This document shows, in pieces, positions 44,473 through 53,284 of a DNA stretch of 64,000 bases (the first letter of the stretch is position 1; the number at the start of each line of letters is the position of its first letter). Position numbers and translations under genes: made by a program. The DNA comes from a virus. The notes under the pieces were generated by a model. The model did not search any database. It had not been told where the DNA came from and saw only the letters and a list, made by a program, of their open reading frames with translations. Location: IMG/VR virus record IMGVR_UViG_3300008259_000013, positions 1-64,000 of that record, one strand, 5' to 3'.

Positions 44473-45149
44473 AGCTCAAATGCAGCGATTGTATGTTCAA
44501 AAGGATTACCTTCAATATTCTTTACGAGATTTAACATCTCAGCAGCAATTTCTCTAATCTCTTTTTGAGCGTCAGGCTTATTACGCAAGTTCAAGAAATG
44601 ATAGAATGATCGCCAATTGAACATAACATCAGCTTGAATTTGAGAATTATAAGTCTTGAAATAACGAGCAGACTCTTTAGCCCTCTTGCGGCCTAAAACT
44701 GGCTCAAGATCTTTAAAAGAAGCATGATACAATTTATTTCCTAATTCTGTATATTGAAGCAATGCATCTGCCCAATTAAAAGCATCTGAATTCCCAAATT
44801 TAATATCGTCTGTTCTCTTAATATCCTTCCAGTCATCAGGAATAAGATACTTGTCTTCCTTTATCTCCTTATACCTAGCAGATTCACCATTAACAGATAC
44901 ACCGACACGATGCTTAATGAGATGAATATGACTAGCGATATCAGTGTCCACCAAGAAATGAAGACTAGACTTTTCAAAAGGAGTATGATGCCCCGCATCA
45001 GCGAGCATCTTAAGGAGTTTAGGAATTCTATTAATCTTATCTTCATTTAAATCTCTGCTTGTCGATGTCCAAGCTGAACAGGCGTGAACTTGGTCATCAC
45101 CATAGTAGCCAATCAGTTGCACTTTATTATCGTGTTTGTCGTTTATCAT
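44469..45149 (-). CDS. thyX: FAD-dependent thymidylate synthase ThyX
   Basis: 226 aa. Motif HRVGVSVNGESARY (about residue 80-93) matches the ThyX RHRxxSxNxxSxR signature with Lys before HR; a C-terminal FLNLRNKPDAQKEIRE segment is also typical. Makes dTMP from dUMP using FAD and methylenetetrahydrofolate. Works with the deaminase encoded at 56817. Confidence 0.85.
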   Translation of the reverse strand: MINDKHDNKVQLIGYYGDDQVHACSAWTSTSRDLNEDKINRIPKLLKMLADAGHHTPFEKSSLHFLVDTDIASHIHLIKHRVGVSVNGESARYKEIKEDKYLIPDDWKDIKRTDDIKFGNSDAFNWADALLQYTELGNKLYHASFKDLEPVLGRKRAKESARYFKTYNSQIQADVMFNWRSFYHFLNLRNKPDAQKEIREIAAEMLNLVKNIEGNPFEHTIAAFEL

Positions 45150-45321
45150 TTTTAAATGTTTTCGAAAGCTGTTCGTGAAAAATTTTATTTACTTTGCATT
45201 TGCAAAAATCCATTTTAGGATTCCCGGGTCCAATTAAATTTCTATCAAAACTATAACAATAGTGCCATCCAAGAATTATTTCTTCGGTGGTTAATTCATC
45301 TGTTTCAAATTTATCTTCCAC
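45127..45321 (-). CDS. Hypothetical protein, 64 aa
   Basis: Acidic start, later DFCKCKVNKIFHEQ. Overlaps thyX by 23 nt. Not recognised. Confidence 0.55.
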   Translation of the reverse strand: MEDKFETDELTTEEIILGWHYCYSFDRNLIGPGNPKMDFCKCKVNKIFHEQLSKTFKNDKRQTR

Positions 45322-45346
45322 AGTTTAATATTTTATTTATATTAGA

Positions 45347-45928
45347 TCAATCATTATTTTTTTCAACAAATTTTTGATCTGGATGATAAACAAATTCAGG
45401 GCCTTCATAACCATATCCTGTGTCGCCATGATCGTGATAATCGTCAGGGCATTGACCATCATACATTACCTCTTCAAGATATTTTTTGCCATTTTGATCT
45501 ATTCCATATTGAATAGTAAGTTTCTTGGGATCAAATTCGGAAATCTCACTCCAATAATAAATATAATTAAACTTCATATCGTGAGACCACCAAATATTTA
45601 CTTCGCCTACGTTGTCGGGTTCTTGTGGAACATAGTTGCAACCGCCACCTTCTTCAAATTGAAATTGATTCCAATCTGATGTTTCAAAGATGGGCTCTTC
45701 GTGATTTTGGATATATTCATCACCACCTAAGTATACTTTTATATTATCTCTTCCATCTTCAAAATCAAAATAAGGACAAGTTTCATAAACATCGCCGCCG
45801 CTGTAGCATTCGTCACTTTCAAGAAAGGCTTCTTCAAACATTTCTTGAGTTTGGTTTGACTCTGGCCCAGCGATTGTGTCGCGGCTGTATTCATAAGTGC
45901 CGCGCATCCAAATTTTAATTTTTAACAT
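45347..45928 (-). CDS. Hypothetical acidic protein, 193 aa
   Basis: Tyr/Asp/Glu-rich: NIKVYLGGDEYIQNHEEP, WWSHDMKFNYIYYWSE. No signal. Not recognised. Confidence 0.65.
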   Translation of the reverse strand: MLKIKIWMRGTYEYSRDTIAGPESNQTQEMFEEAFLESDECYSGGDVYETCPYFDFEDGRDNIKVYLGGDEYIQNHEEPIFETSDWNQFQFEEGGGCNYVPQEPDNVGEVNIWWSHDMKFNYIYYWSEISEFDPKKLTIQYGIDQNGKKYLEEVMYDGQCPDDYHDHGDTGYGYEGPEFVYHPDQKFVEKNND

Positions 45929-45929
45929 A

Positions 45930-46559
45930 TTATTTAGTTAGTCCAATTTCTCCGGAATCTATTTGATTTTTCATATTTTCATTGATGAATTCCATAATAT
46001 ATTTACCATTTTCTATATGATGAAATCCATCAGAAAATTCGTAAATTAAATAACCTTCTTCATCTGCATATTTGTCATATATGTCAAAAAAACCAAATCC
46101 ATTCTTTCGGCATTCTTCCTTGAGTTTTAAATTAAAGTATTTAACAAATTTTAATCTGTCTTCTTTGCAGGCCATTATTGGTCTTTCTGGGTCGTAAGAC
46201 GATCTCCTTGGGGGGACAATATTATATATGTAAACATACAAGCTTAGACCTATGTCACTAATCAACAAGCGAACCGTTTCCATGTAATTAATGATTAAAT
46301 CATCGATTACGTCTTTATAAGAACGAGACGGAGAAACGTGTTTGTGTACATGACACCTGCAGTCCACTTCTCCTACGGTAAAAATGATAACGTCACCATT
46401 CCACAAGCCGAGGTCTGAGACTAAATGTCGAATATTAAAATCTTGCAAATTTTTTTTGCCAAATCTATAACAAGTTCTTCCTCTAAGCCAATTAAAAATT
46501 ACATTTTGCCATCCAAATCTACAGTGACTATCGCCTACTACAAAAATCTTCCTGTCCAT
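45930..46559 (-). CDS. SGNH hydrolase-like protein
   Basis: 209 aa. GDSHCRFGW near the start (residue 9) and SDGFHHIENGKYI near the C-terminus (about 180) give the Ser and Asp/His of SGNH enzymes; GEVDCRCHVHK may supply the Gly/Asn block. Similar proteins occur in capsule and glycan clusters, often as deacetylases or O-acyl carriers. Substrate unknown; cytoplasmic, no signal. Confidence 0.65.
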   Translation of the reverse strand: MDRKIFVVGDSHCRFGWQNVIFNWLRGRTCYRFGKKNLQDFNIRHLVSDLGLWNGDVIIFTVGEVDCRCHVHKHVSPSRSYKDVIDDLIINYMETVRLLISDIGLSLYVYIYNIVPPRRSSYDPERPIMACKEDRLKFVKYFNLKLKEECRKNGFGFFDIYDKYADEEGYLIYEFSDGFHHIENGKYIMEFINENMKNQIDSGEIGLTK

Positions 46560-46583
46560 ATAAAACTCCAGTTATTTAATATT

Positions 46584-46814
46584 TTAAATAATTTTCCAGT
46601 TAGAATTAGTGTTATCAGAGCAATTAAGAGTATAATTTATATAAGGGTAAGGATAAAGAGTGCCCCAAGGATAAGGCACGGTATATGGTTGATTATTGTA
46701 ACCCAAAGCGTTTCTAAGCTGAGAATAAAGGTCTTGAGCCTCTTCCGTAGAGAGAGTTACTTCTTTGTCCTTTATTTTAAGATTTATAGAAATTGCTATA
46801 GATGGAGAATCCAT
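46584..46814 (-). CDS. Hypothetical protein, 76 aa
   Basis: Strand, helix (STEEAQDLYSQLRNALG), then a Pro/Tyr-rich tail. Not recognised. Confidence 0.6.
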   Translation of the reverse strand: MDSPSIAISINLKIKDKEVTLSTEEAQDLYSQLRNALGYNNQPYTVPYPWGTLYPYPYINYTLNCSDNTNSNWKII

Positions 46815-46850
46815 GCAAGATTATAAAACAAGTCTTTGGTTTTTACAAAT

Positions 46851-47072
46851 TTAATCGTGAATATTTATGCCGCGAATATTAATTTCTTCGTGCAAAAGAG
46901 CGCGAATAGAATAAAGAGCTTCATCGGCAGATTTAAATTCGTGACCGTATTTTATATAGCTCCGCAACTTATCCTCGAAATGACCAATGGCAGCAACCAT
47001 GTCGGGCGCTTGATTTGCCATTTCAAATGATCTTTGATCTTCAGGTAAATTAAATTCTAGTATTGCTTTCAT
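46851..47072 (-). CDS. Conserved phage protein, 73 aa
   Basis: KAILEFNLPEDQRSFEMANQ and KLRSYIKYG match a small protein common in diverse phages; no known role. Confidence 0.7.
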   Translation of the reverse strand: MKAILEFNLPEDQRSFEMANQAPDMVAAIGHFEDKLRSYIKYGHEFKSADEALYSIRALLHEEINIRGINIHD

Positions 47073-47086
47073 ATTTTTGTTAAGCT

Positions 47087-47095
47087 AGTGTAAAA
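47087..47095 (+). promoter_or_regulatory. AGTGTAAW-class late promoter
   Basis: AGTGTAAAA, upstream of the EF-hand gene. Longest distance of the set (24 nt to ATG 47120, 42 nt to ATG 47138). Confidence 0.5.
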
Positions 47096-47137
47096 CTTGC
47101 AACCATTTACTTAAAATATATGTCATACCTAATAACT

Positions 47138-47404
47138 ATGAAATATCTATTATACACGATACTCCTAGGGTTTTCTCTGACATCTATCGCTCAAGATGCA
47201 CCCAAACCACCAAAAAGTCAAGAAAGAAAAGGGCCTCCCAAGGAATTACTTGAAAAATACGACACAAATAAAGACGGAAAGCTAGACAAAGAAGAAAGAT
47301 CTAAAATTTCTCCCGAAGATCGTAAAAAAATGGGGCCACCCCGTAAAAAACAACCCCGTACTGGCGGACCAGATCCAATTCCAGAACATTTAAAAAAAAA
47401 TTAA
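47138..47404 (+). CDS. Secreted EF-hand protein, 88 aa
   Basis: Signal peptide MKYLLYTILLGFSLTSIAQ, then one EF-hand loop DTNKDGKLDKEE (about residue 42-53) in a Pro/Lys-rich chain. Start at 47138 gives a clean signal peptide; ATG 47120 is possible. Small Pro/Lys-rich EF-hand proteins of this type occur in Bacteroidetes, Planctomycetes and Verrucomicrobia, a weak hint to the host. Probably binds Ca2+ in the periplasm. Confidence 0.7.
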   Translation: MKYLLYTILLGFSLTSIAQDAPKPPKSQERKGPPKELLEKYDTNKDGKLDKEERSKISPEDRKKMGPPRKKQPRTGGPDPIPEHLKKN

Positions 47405-47412
47405 AATAAATA

Positions 47413-47440
47413 ACCCGTAGAGAAATCTGCGGGTTTTTTA
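47413..47440 (+). terminator. Intrinsic terminator after EF-hand gene
   Basis: Nine-bp stem (47413-47421/47426-47434) with GAAA loop and T-run. The next late motif begins 4 nt later. Confidence 0.8.
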
Positions 47441-47443
47441 TTT

Positions 47444-47451
47444 AGTGTAAT
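47444..47451 (+). promoter_or_regulatory. AGTGTAAW-class late promoter
   Basis: AGTGTAAT overlapping an ATG at 47450; 7 nt before the true ATG 47459. Confidence 0.65.
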
Positions 47452-47458
47452 GATTTTT

Positions 47459-48412
47459 ATGAGAAGACTCTTGGTTCTGTTTATGGCGTTGATGGTTTCT
47501 GGTTGTTTTTCCACAATTAGGCCACCTCAACAAGTTACCACATCTCAAGACAATATAGCCAAAGAGGAAAAGAAAGTTGATAAAACTTTATCTCAAATAG
47601 AAAAGAACGAAAAAGGCAAAAAAATTCAAACAGCCACTCTTGCCCAAGGCATTCAACATTCTTTAAATCAAGTAACTAATCCTCCTGTTCAAGTAGACAC
47701 AGCTAAGGCATTGAACGAAAGAGTAGTTTCTATTGTTGGTTCTCCTCATATAGACGAAATAAAAAGAATAAAAGCAACAGTTGATTTGCTTAACTCTGCA
47801 TTGGCTGAAGAAAGGCAAAAGGGTGCAGATTTACTATCTCAACGAGACGAAATAATTAACAAACTCCAAAAAGAAAAATCAGAGTTAAATCAAAAATATG
47901 ACGATCAACTTTGGCAAATGACAGATAAAGCTAAAGAAGTCGCAAAAGAAGCTGATCAAAATAAAGCCACGCTCGATGCAATGAGCGGAATGTTTGGGCT
48001 TAATGCTGTGTTTTGGGGATTGAAGAAGTTTTTCTTTAGTATGTTGACTGCGATTTTGATATTTGTTGTTATATTCGTCATTCTTAGACTTCTTGCTACT
48101 GTTCATCCTGCGGCTGGGGCGGCGTTTTCAATTTTTAATATGCTTGGTTCGGCAGTCATTTCTATAATTAAAGCTTTAACTCCCAAAGCATTCGAAATGA
48201 GCAACTTCGCCACAAAAGATAAGGTTGATGAATATAAATCTCCTCTTGTTAAAATTGTAGATGTAATTCAAGAGCTTAAAGAAAAGCAAAAAGAATCTCC
48301 TGATAGAATTTATCCTTTAACAGAAGTGCTTAAGAAATTTGATAAAGAAATGGATAGCTCAGAAAAAGATTTAATTGACGAAATCTTAAAAGAACAAAAA
48401 TGGATTAAATAA
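47459..48412 (+). CDS. Lipoprotein with coiled coil and membrane segment
   Basis: 317 aa. Lipobox MVSGC after a hydrophobic signal (RRLLVLFMALMVSGC), so acylation at Cys about 16 is likely. A long helical region (30-175) follows, then a membrane segment (FSMLTAILIFVVIFVILRLL, about 195-214) and a second hydrophobic stretch, then a charged C-terminal helix. This could span the periplasm as a spanin-like or channel-associated protein; it is larger than typical spanins. Start chosen at 47459 because the longer frame overlaps the promoter. Confidence 0.65.
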   Translation: MRRLLVLFMALMVSGCFSTIRPPQQVTTSQDNIAKEEKKVDKTLSQIEKNEKGKKIQTATLAQGIQHSLNQVTNPPVQVDTAKALNERVVSIVGSPHIDEIKRIKATVDLLNSALAEERQKGADLLSQRDEIINKLQKEKSELNQKYDDQLWQMTDKAKEVAKEADQNKATLDAMSGMFGLNAVFWGLKKFFFSMLTAILIFVVIFVILRLLATVHPAAGAAFSIFNMLGSAVISIIKALTPKAFEMSNFATKDKVDEYKSPLVKIVDVIQELKEKQKESPDRIYPLTEVLKKFDKEMDSSEKDLIDEILKEQKWIK

Positions 48413-48420
48413 AGTGTAAT
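48413..48420 (+). promoter_or_regulatory. AGTGTAAW-class late promoter
   Basis: AGTGTAAT immediately after the lipoprotein stop, 10 nt before ATG 48431. Confidence 0.65.
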
Positions 48421-48430
48421 TTAAAACACT

Positions 48431-48811
48431 ATGGATCCAACTATAACTAATGCTATTCCGCAACAAGTGTTAGAGGCAACTGGGCAAGATCTCACGGGAA
48501 AATACATGTGGCTGTTTGTGGTGGGTCTTGTTGCTTTGATGTTCAAATCAAGCATAGAAAAGCTTGCGGCAGCTTTGTTTATGTTTATTGGGAACGATTA
48601 TAAAGAAGATGATGTAGTATATGTAGATGGCAAACCGGGAAGAATCATCAGGGTTGGCCTCACAAAGACAGTTTTTTTTATTTATGATGTTGTTGATGGG
48701 AAAATCGTAAGCGGTAATAAACTAGTAGTACAAAATGAAAGACTAGCTGGATTAAATATTGAAAAACCTCTACCCAATTTAGATCTTAGTAGATTTAAAA
48801 AACATGAGTAA
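48431..48811 (+). CDS. Short MscS-like membrane protein
   Basis: 126 aa. One membrane segment (MWLFVVGLVALMF) followed by helix LAAALFMFIGNDYKEDDVV and the MscS beta-domain signature DVVYVDGKPGRIIRVGLTKTVF, then GNKLVVQNERL. Full MscS has three membrane helices and over 280 residues; here only the pore-helix-like part and the beta domain remain. May form or gate a membrane pore late in infection. Confidence 0.7.
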   Translation: MDPTITNAIPQQVLEATGQDLTGKYMWLFVVGLVALMFKSSIEKLAAALFMFIGNDYKEDDVVYVDGKPGRIIRVGLTKTVFFIYDVVDGKIVSGNKLVVQNERLAGLNIEKPLPNLDLSRFKKHE

Positions 48812-49424
48812 TCTAGTATTAAATATAAAGAAATATTTGTTTTTTGTGCTTTTGCCGGTTGCGGCGTTGGTTATTCTTGCCTTGTCTAGCCTTAAAGATA
48901 TAGAACAAAATTATGCTAGATTCAGATTCGGTAGAGATATTACTTTATATTTAAGAAGATCGACTGATTTATTAACTTATTTAGGCGCAGCTTATACAAC
49001 TACAAGTGATAAAAAGTTTTTAATTCAATTTAATGATCACTTGAAAGAAAGAGAAAAGTATTTTAATGAAGAAATTTTTATTTCTAAATTACTAACTCAA
49101 GAAGAAGCAAAAGAATTTAGGAAAGGTTTAGATATAAGTAATGATTTAGCAAAAGACATCGAAAACCCGGCTTTTGCATCGATGGACAATAAGGCAATGT
49201 TCAGCGATAAATATTTAGAATACAAGAAAAAAATATACGACAACATAAATTCTTTTAGATCTATGATCAATGATAGCTCTGAAAAAGCTATCAAAGATGA
49301 AATAAAATTATTAAATATATATTTATATTTATTAGCTGCTATTGTATTATTTTTAGTTTATTTAATTAAGCAAGATAATAACGCTATTATTAAAAAGAAA
49401 CCCACAAAAAAGAAAAAGAGATAA
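48804..49424 (+). CDS. Sensor-like membrane protein (4HB-type domain)
   Basis: 206 aa. Two membrane helices (about residues 10-28 and 170-188) flank an all-helical periplasmic region of about 140 residues, like the four-helix-bundle ligand domain of chemoreceptors. Only a short Lys tail follows, with no HAMP or signalling domain. Overlaps the MscS-like gene by 8 nt. Confidence 0.6.
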   Translation: MSNLVLNIKKYLFFVLLPVAALVILALSSLKDIEQNYARFRFGRDITLYLRRSTDLLTYLGAAYTTTSDKKFLIQFNDHLKEREKYFNEEIFISKLLTQEEAKEFRKGLDISNDLAKDIENPAFASMDNKAMFSDKYLEYKKKIYDNINSFRSMINDSSEKAIKDEIKLLNIYLYLLAAIVLFLVYLIKQDNNAIIKKKPTKKKKR

Positions 49425-49425
49425 T

Positions 49426-49752
49426 ATGGATCATCTTCAAAAATTAGGTATCCAGATAGGGTTTTTAATAAGTGGGCTATTTGGTGCTATATTAATGGCA
49501 ACTAAAAACGCAAAAACAGACGCAAAATCCGTAATTCTTTCTCTTGTAGGAGGAATGTCTGCTGCGAATTTCTTAACTCCTGTATTAGTAGATACTTTGA
49601 ACATTGCTAATGTTAAACACCAAAATGGTGTGGCTTTCATTGCTGGTTTTTTAGGTTTGAAATTGGTTGAATTGATAAGCGAAAAGTTTTTAGAAAAAAT
49701 CGGGCAAAATTCAAAAACTCCCAAAAAAAGAAAGAAAAAAATAAATGGCTAG
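49426..49752 (+). CDS. Holin-like membrane protein
   Basis: 108 aa with three hydrophobic segments (IGFLISGLFGAILMA, SLVGGMSAANFLTPVLV, VAFIAGFLGLKLVELI) and a strongly basic C-terminal tail (KTPKKRKKK), the usual holin layout. Would permeabilise the inner membrane at lysis. No endolysin gene is adjacent; the transglycosylase is 45 kb away. Confidence 0.65.
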   Translation: MDHLQKLGIQIGFLISGLFGAILMATKNAKTDAKSVILSLVGGMSAANFLTPVLVDTLNIANVKHQNGVAFIAGFLGLKLVELISEKFLEKIGQNSKTPKKRKKKING

Positions 49753-51523
49753 CAATATTTTTAATCATATTAGAAGAGGCCTATACGACAACGTTTACAA
49801 TTGTATAGAAAAAGAAAAGGTTAATGTTAATCAGAGAGATGACGATACTGGCAATCCTCCTCTCATTTTCGCGGTCCAAGAAAATCAAAAGGAAATAGTA
49901 ATATTATTGCTTAATCATGGCGCAGATCCTAATATTACTGATTGGACAGGTAAAAATACAGCATTAGATATAGCAGAACAAAAGAATCATATTGGTTTAA
50001 TAGAAATACTGCAAAAGAAAGGCGCAAGATATGGCAGCGGAAGTAGTTTCCATTTAGCCGCCAAAAATGGAGATATAGTTTCAGTAGAAGAGATGCTTAA
50101 TAAAGGTCATACTTTAAATGAAGTTGATGCTGCTAAAGGATGGACTGCTTTGCATTACGCCGTGCATTATGGACAAAAGCATCTTGTGGAGTATTTGCTT
50201 GTTCGCGGGGTTGATGTCAATGCTAAAGACTTCTTAGGTAAAAACAATCCAATAGATGTTCTTGCTCTTGGGAATAGAGGAGAAATAGTTAAAATATTAG
50301 TCAAAGCTGGAGCTAAATCTGCTTATGGATCAAGCATTCATTTCTGTGCCGAAACAGGTGATTTTGCTGGGGTTCAAAAATTCTATGATATTGATGGCAA
50401 AATTAATGGCAGAGACGATAAAAATGGTTGGATGCCAATACATTATGCTGTAAATGCTGGTGATATTGAAATGGTAGAGTATTTAATTTGTTTGGGGGCT
50501 AATGTAAACGGCGCAGATTTCAAAGGAGAAATAGCCCCTTTAGATTTAGCAATTAAAACAGGTAATGCAAAAATGCAAGCATTACTGCAAGCTAAAGGAG
50601 GAACTAGAAAAAAGAAAGTTGATACTGGAGGTGGTAGTGGTCCTGATACATATATTGATGTTTCTATTGTTCTCAAAGACGAAATGCGCAGATATTTTGA
50701 ACGTAGAGAAAAAGAAGAAGCTCGTTTAAAAAAGATTCAAGAAGAAGAAGACGCTAAAAATAAAAATGTAAAGAAAAAAGAAAAGAAAACTGTCAATTGG
50801 CAAGACTTTTTAAAAAGCAAAAATAAACCGACAGAAGAAATAAAAGCTGTAGAAGAAAGAAAACCAGAGCCGCCAAAGCCTCCTAAAAAGATAATTAAGC
50901 AAGTAGAAGCTATTGATGCGGAAGTTAAATCTAGCCGACTTGAATTAGATGTAATACAGCCGGGTTATATATTCTTTATGGATATTGTGGGGTACAGTAA
51001 AAAAACTACAGAAGAGCAAAGAAAATGTTTTAAAGATCTTGGGCAAATCGTCAAAGATACAATTCAATTTAAAACTGCGAATGCTCTTGAAAAATTGATT
51101 GTATTGCCGACTGGAGACGGCATGATCCTTGGTTTCTTTACTTATTTAGAAGATGCTATAAACTGTGGAATTACTGTCGCTAAAGCAGTAAAAAATAGAC
51201 CAGATTTAGAAATGAGAATGGGCATTCATTGCGGTGACGTATGCCCTCTTGAAGATATTAATGGTAATCTTAATATTAGTGGTGATGGCATCAACTATGC
51301 CCAGCGAGTTATGGATGCTGGCGAAGCTAATCATTTGTTAGTAAGTGCTGATGTAATTGTTAAATATGATAGACCTAATTATGTTTTGGTGCAAGATTTG
51401 GGAGATGTTATTGTTAAGCATGGCGTTGTTATGCACTTATACAGTCTTCATGGATCTGATTTCGGAAATAGTAATTTCCCATCTTCGAGAGTCAAAAAAG
51501 CAGAACCAAATACTAAAACATGA
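49745..51523 (+). CDS. Ankyrin-repeat / class III nucleotidyl cyclase fusion
   Basis: 592 aa. Residues about 10-290 are ankyrin repeats (NPPLIFAVQENQKEIVILLL, GWTALHYAVHYGQKHLVEYL, GWMPIHYAVNAGDIEMVEYL). A charged Lys/Glu linker (about 300-385) leads to a CHD cyclase domain (about 395-570). Metal-binding Asp residues are present in FFMDIVGYS (about 411) and LPTGDGMILGF (about 456). The transition-state Asn and Arg are in GDGINYAQRVMDA. The Lys that reads adenine in typical adenylate cyclases is replaced (LPTGDG), so the product (cAMP, cGMP or a cyclic pyrimidine nucleotide) is open. No membrane segment. Overlaps the holin-like gene by 8 nt. Confidence 0.8.
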   Translation: MASNIFNHIRRGLYDNVYNCIEKEKVNVNQRDDDTGNPPLIFAVQENQKEIVILLLNHGADPNITDWTGKNTALDIAEQKNHIGLIEILQKKGARYGSGSSFHLAAKNGDIVSVEEMLNKGHTLNEVDAAKGWTALHYAVHYGQKHLVEYLLVRGVDVNAKDFLGKNNPIDVLALGNRGEIVKILVKAGAKSAYGSSIHFCAETGDFAGVQKFYDIDGKINGRDDKNGWMPIHYAVNAGDIEMVEYLICLGANVNGADFKGEIAPLDLAIKTGNAKMQALLQAKGGTRKKKVDTGGGSGPDTYIDVSIVLKDEMRRYFERREKEEARLKKIQEEEDAKNKNVKKKEKKTVNWQDFLKSKNKPTEEIKAVEERKPEPPKPPKKIIKQVEAIDAEVKSSRLELDVIQPGYIFFMDIVGYSKKTTEEQRKCFKDLGQIVKDTIQFKTANALEKLIVLPTGDGMILGFFTYLEDAINCGITVAKAVKNRPDLEMRMGIHCGDVCPLEDINGNLNISGDGINYAQRVMDAGEANHLLVSADVIVKYDRPNYVLVQDLGDVIVKHGVVMHLYSLHGSDFGNSNFPSSRVKKAEPNTKT

Positions 51524-51732
51524 AAACACTTCCTTTAGTCAGACAGTATCATCAAGATATAACAAATACAGACTTGGATATATACAAGATCGAAAACAAG
51601 GTTTTTGCCGCGCCTATAGACTCTCATCCAGATCCATTTCAGGTGAATGATAGACTAGCAATCAATCAAATTAATGACACAAAAATTAAAATTGTTGTTT
51701 ACAATTCTAAGGGTTTATTTTATATAATTTAA
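51520..51732 (+). CDS. Hypothetical protein, 70 aa
   Basis: ATGA coupling to the cyclase gene, strand-rich, FAAPIDSHPDPFQVNDRLAI. Could be a small partner of the cyclase; not recognised. Confidence 0.6.
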   Translation: MKTLPLVRQYHQDITNTDLDIYKIENKVFAAPIDSHPDPFQVNDRLAINQINDTKIKIVVYNSKGLFYII

Positions 51733-51754
51733 GGATTTCCAAGTTAATAAAAAA

Positions 51755-51763
51755 AGTGTAAAT
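51755..51763 (+). promoter_or_regulatory. AGTGTAAW-class late promoter
   Basis: AGTGTAAAT, 10 nt before ATG 51774. Confidence 0.6.
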
Positions 51764-51773
51764 AACTATACTT

Positions 51774-51995
51774 ATGTCAGAAGAATATCGCCAAAATAGT
51801 TACGACGCTGTTTTCTCCCGGATGGAGGCGAAACTAGATAAAATTTCTTCTGATATCGTAGAAATGAAAGAAAACGGCAAAGAGGTAGAAAAAAGAGTTG
51901 CCGCGCTAGAATTTTTTAGATATTATCTAGCGGGAATCGTAGCGGCAGGAGGAGCGTTAGCGGGATATTTCTCCTCAAAGATTATGAAAGGTTAA
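51774..51995 (+). CDS. Coiled-coil membrane protein (holin/XhlA-like), 73 aa
   Basis: Coiled coil (AKLDKISSDIVEMKENGKEV) followed by one C-terminal membrane helix (YLAGIVAAGGALAGYFSS). Same layout as XhlA-type lysis accessory proteins. Stop overlaps the convergent structural gene stop. Confidence 0.6.
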   Translation: MSEEYRQNSYDAVFSRMEAKLDKISSDIVEMKENGKEVEKRVAALEFFRYYLAGIVAAGGALAGYFSSKIMKG

Positions 51996-53278
51996 TTAAA
52001 TTCTCTGTAGTTAATTCCGCCGTAAACAATAGAATCAGAAGCTCCTAAAGGCTGGCAAGATAAAACAAGAACATCTTTTCTTCCAGTTATAGAAGACCCA
52101 AGTTTTAATAAAGATTTCAAAGAGTCAGCTTGTATGTCTGTCTTAGCTTGAGCATATCCTCCAGCAATACTAAATCCACCAGAAATCACAGTTCCATTCG
52201 GGGCTACAGCATATTCTAAAGAAGAGTTATTTACTCCTGAATAAGTCAAATTATTTATTCCAGAAGGATTTAAATATAACTGCCATTCATAGTTATCATT
52301 GCTAACAGTTAAAAGACTAAGATCCAAAACATCTATTGTAGCTGATAAATATCCAGTTTTTAATCTCGTTGCAATTATTGCGTTTGTGACATTTTTTGTG
52401 GCTGTAACGGCTGAGCCTCTAGTAGAAACATAAGAATTAAGAGCCACTTCTTCTCTTCCTCCTTCGCTAATAACAGCAGAGCAAATGCAATTAATAGTTG
52501 AAGCCGCCCCAGTTCCATCATTAATTATTTGATATCTTAATGGAAGATTAGGCGTTGACATGTAAACAGTTGTCAAATTATTAGCATTCAACAACTCATG
52601 AACATAATACGTTATTCCATTTACATTAAAACCAAATCTTACTCTTCCTACGCCAAGCCATTCGAAGTCTATAATAAATATTTGAGTTTTAGTAAAATCT
52701 AAAGTAATTTCACTTGCTCCTGTGCCGTCCATCTTGTCTATGTTCCAAGATGATTGAGGATAAGGATTGTCTGATGCGCTGCCTCCTGTATAAGTCCTTC
52801 TTACTAGATTTATTGTTCCAGCATTATTTTCAAGAAATAAACCATTATTATCATCAAAATAACCCATTCTTGATATAATACCAGTTCCACCGCCAGATGC
52901 TTTAAGTATACCAGTAATAAATATCAATTGACTCTTAGAGGGCTGATAATTAAACCTCATAAAAGTCTGACGAGTCCTTTTGCCAGCAGTATTTAATGAT
53001 ACTCCTAGAGTTGTAGATGCTGTGTTGGTGGAGTGAGTAGATGTCGTGCCAGAGCCGCTTTCTTGAATATCATCCCAGTACAAAGGTTGATTATCAAAAA
53101 TTTGCTTGCTGTTAAAGATCATTTCGGGATTAGAAACTCTTTGTCTCCCGAAAGCGTCTGCTCCAGCAGCACCGCCAGCAAAATCTGTGGAGTGTATTGG
53201 TCTATATTTATTTAATGAGACATCATAAAGAGTCGGGCAATCTACATGCTCCGGGTTATCTAAGTTAAAGCTGGACAT
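51992..53278 (-). CDS. Phage structural (tail/fibre-associated) protein
   Basis: 428 aa. LYWDDIQESGSGTTSTHS, KRTRQTFMRFNYQPSKSQLI (about residues 100-119) and GGTGIISRMGYFDDNNG match a structural protein family shared by many marine and freshwater phages. The body is Asn/Ser/Thr/Gly-rich and strand-like, as in tail or baseplate surface proteins. Driven by its own late motif, 6 nt from the ATG. Confidence 0.8.
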   Translation of the reverse strand: MSSFNLDNPEHVDCPTLYDVSLNKYRPIHSTDFAGGAAGADAFGRQRVSNPEMIFNSKQIFDNQPLYWDDIQESGSGTTSTHSTNTASTTLGVSLNTAGKRTRQTFMRFNYQPSKSQLIFITGILKASGGGTGIISRMGYFDDNNGLFLENNAGTINLVRRTYTGGSASDNPYPQSSWNIDKMDGTGASEITLDFTKTQIFIIDFEWLGVGRVRFGFNVNGITYYVHELLNANNLTTVYMSTPNLPLRYQIINDGTGAASTINCICSAVISEGGREEVALNSYVSTRGSAVTATKNVTNAIIATRLKTGYLSATIDVLDLSLLTVSNDNYEWQLYLNPSGINNLTYSGVNNSSLEYAVAPNGTVISGGFSIAGGYAQAKTDIQADSLKSLLKLGSSITGRKDVLVLSCQPLGASDSIVYGGINYREFN

Positions 53279-53284
53279 AACCCT

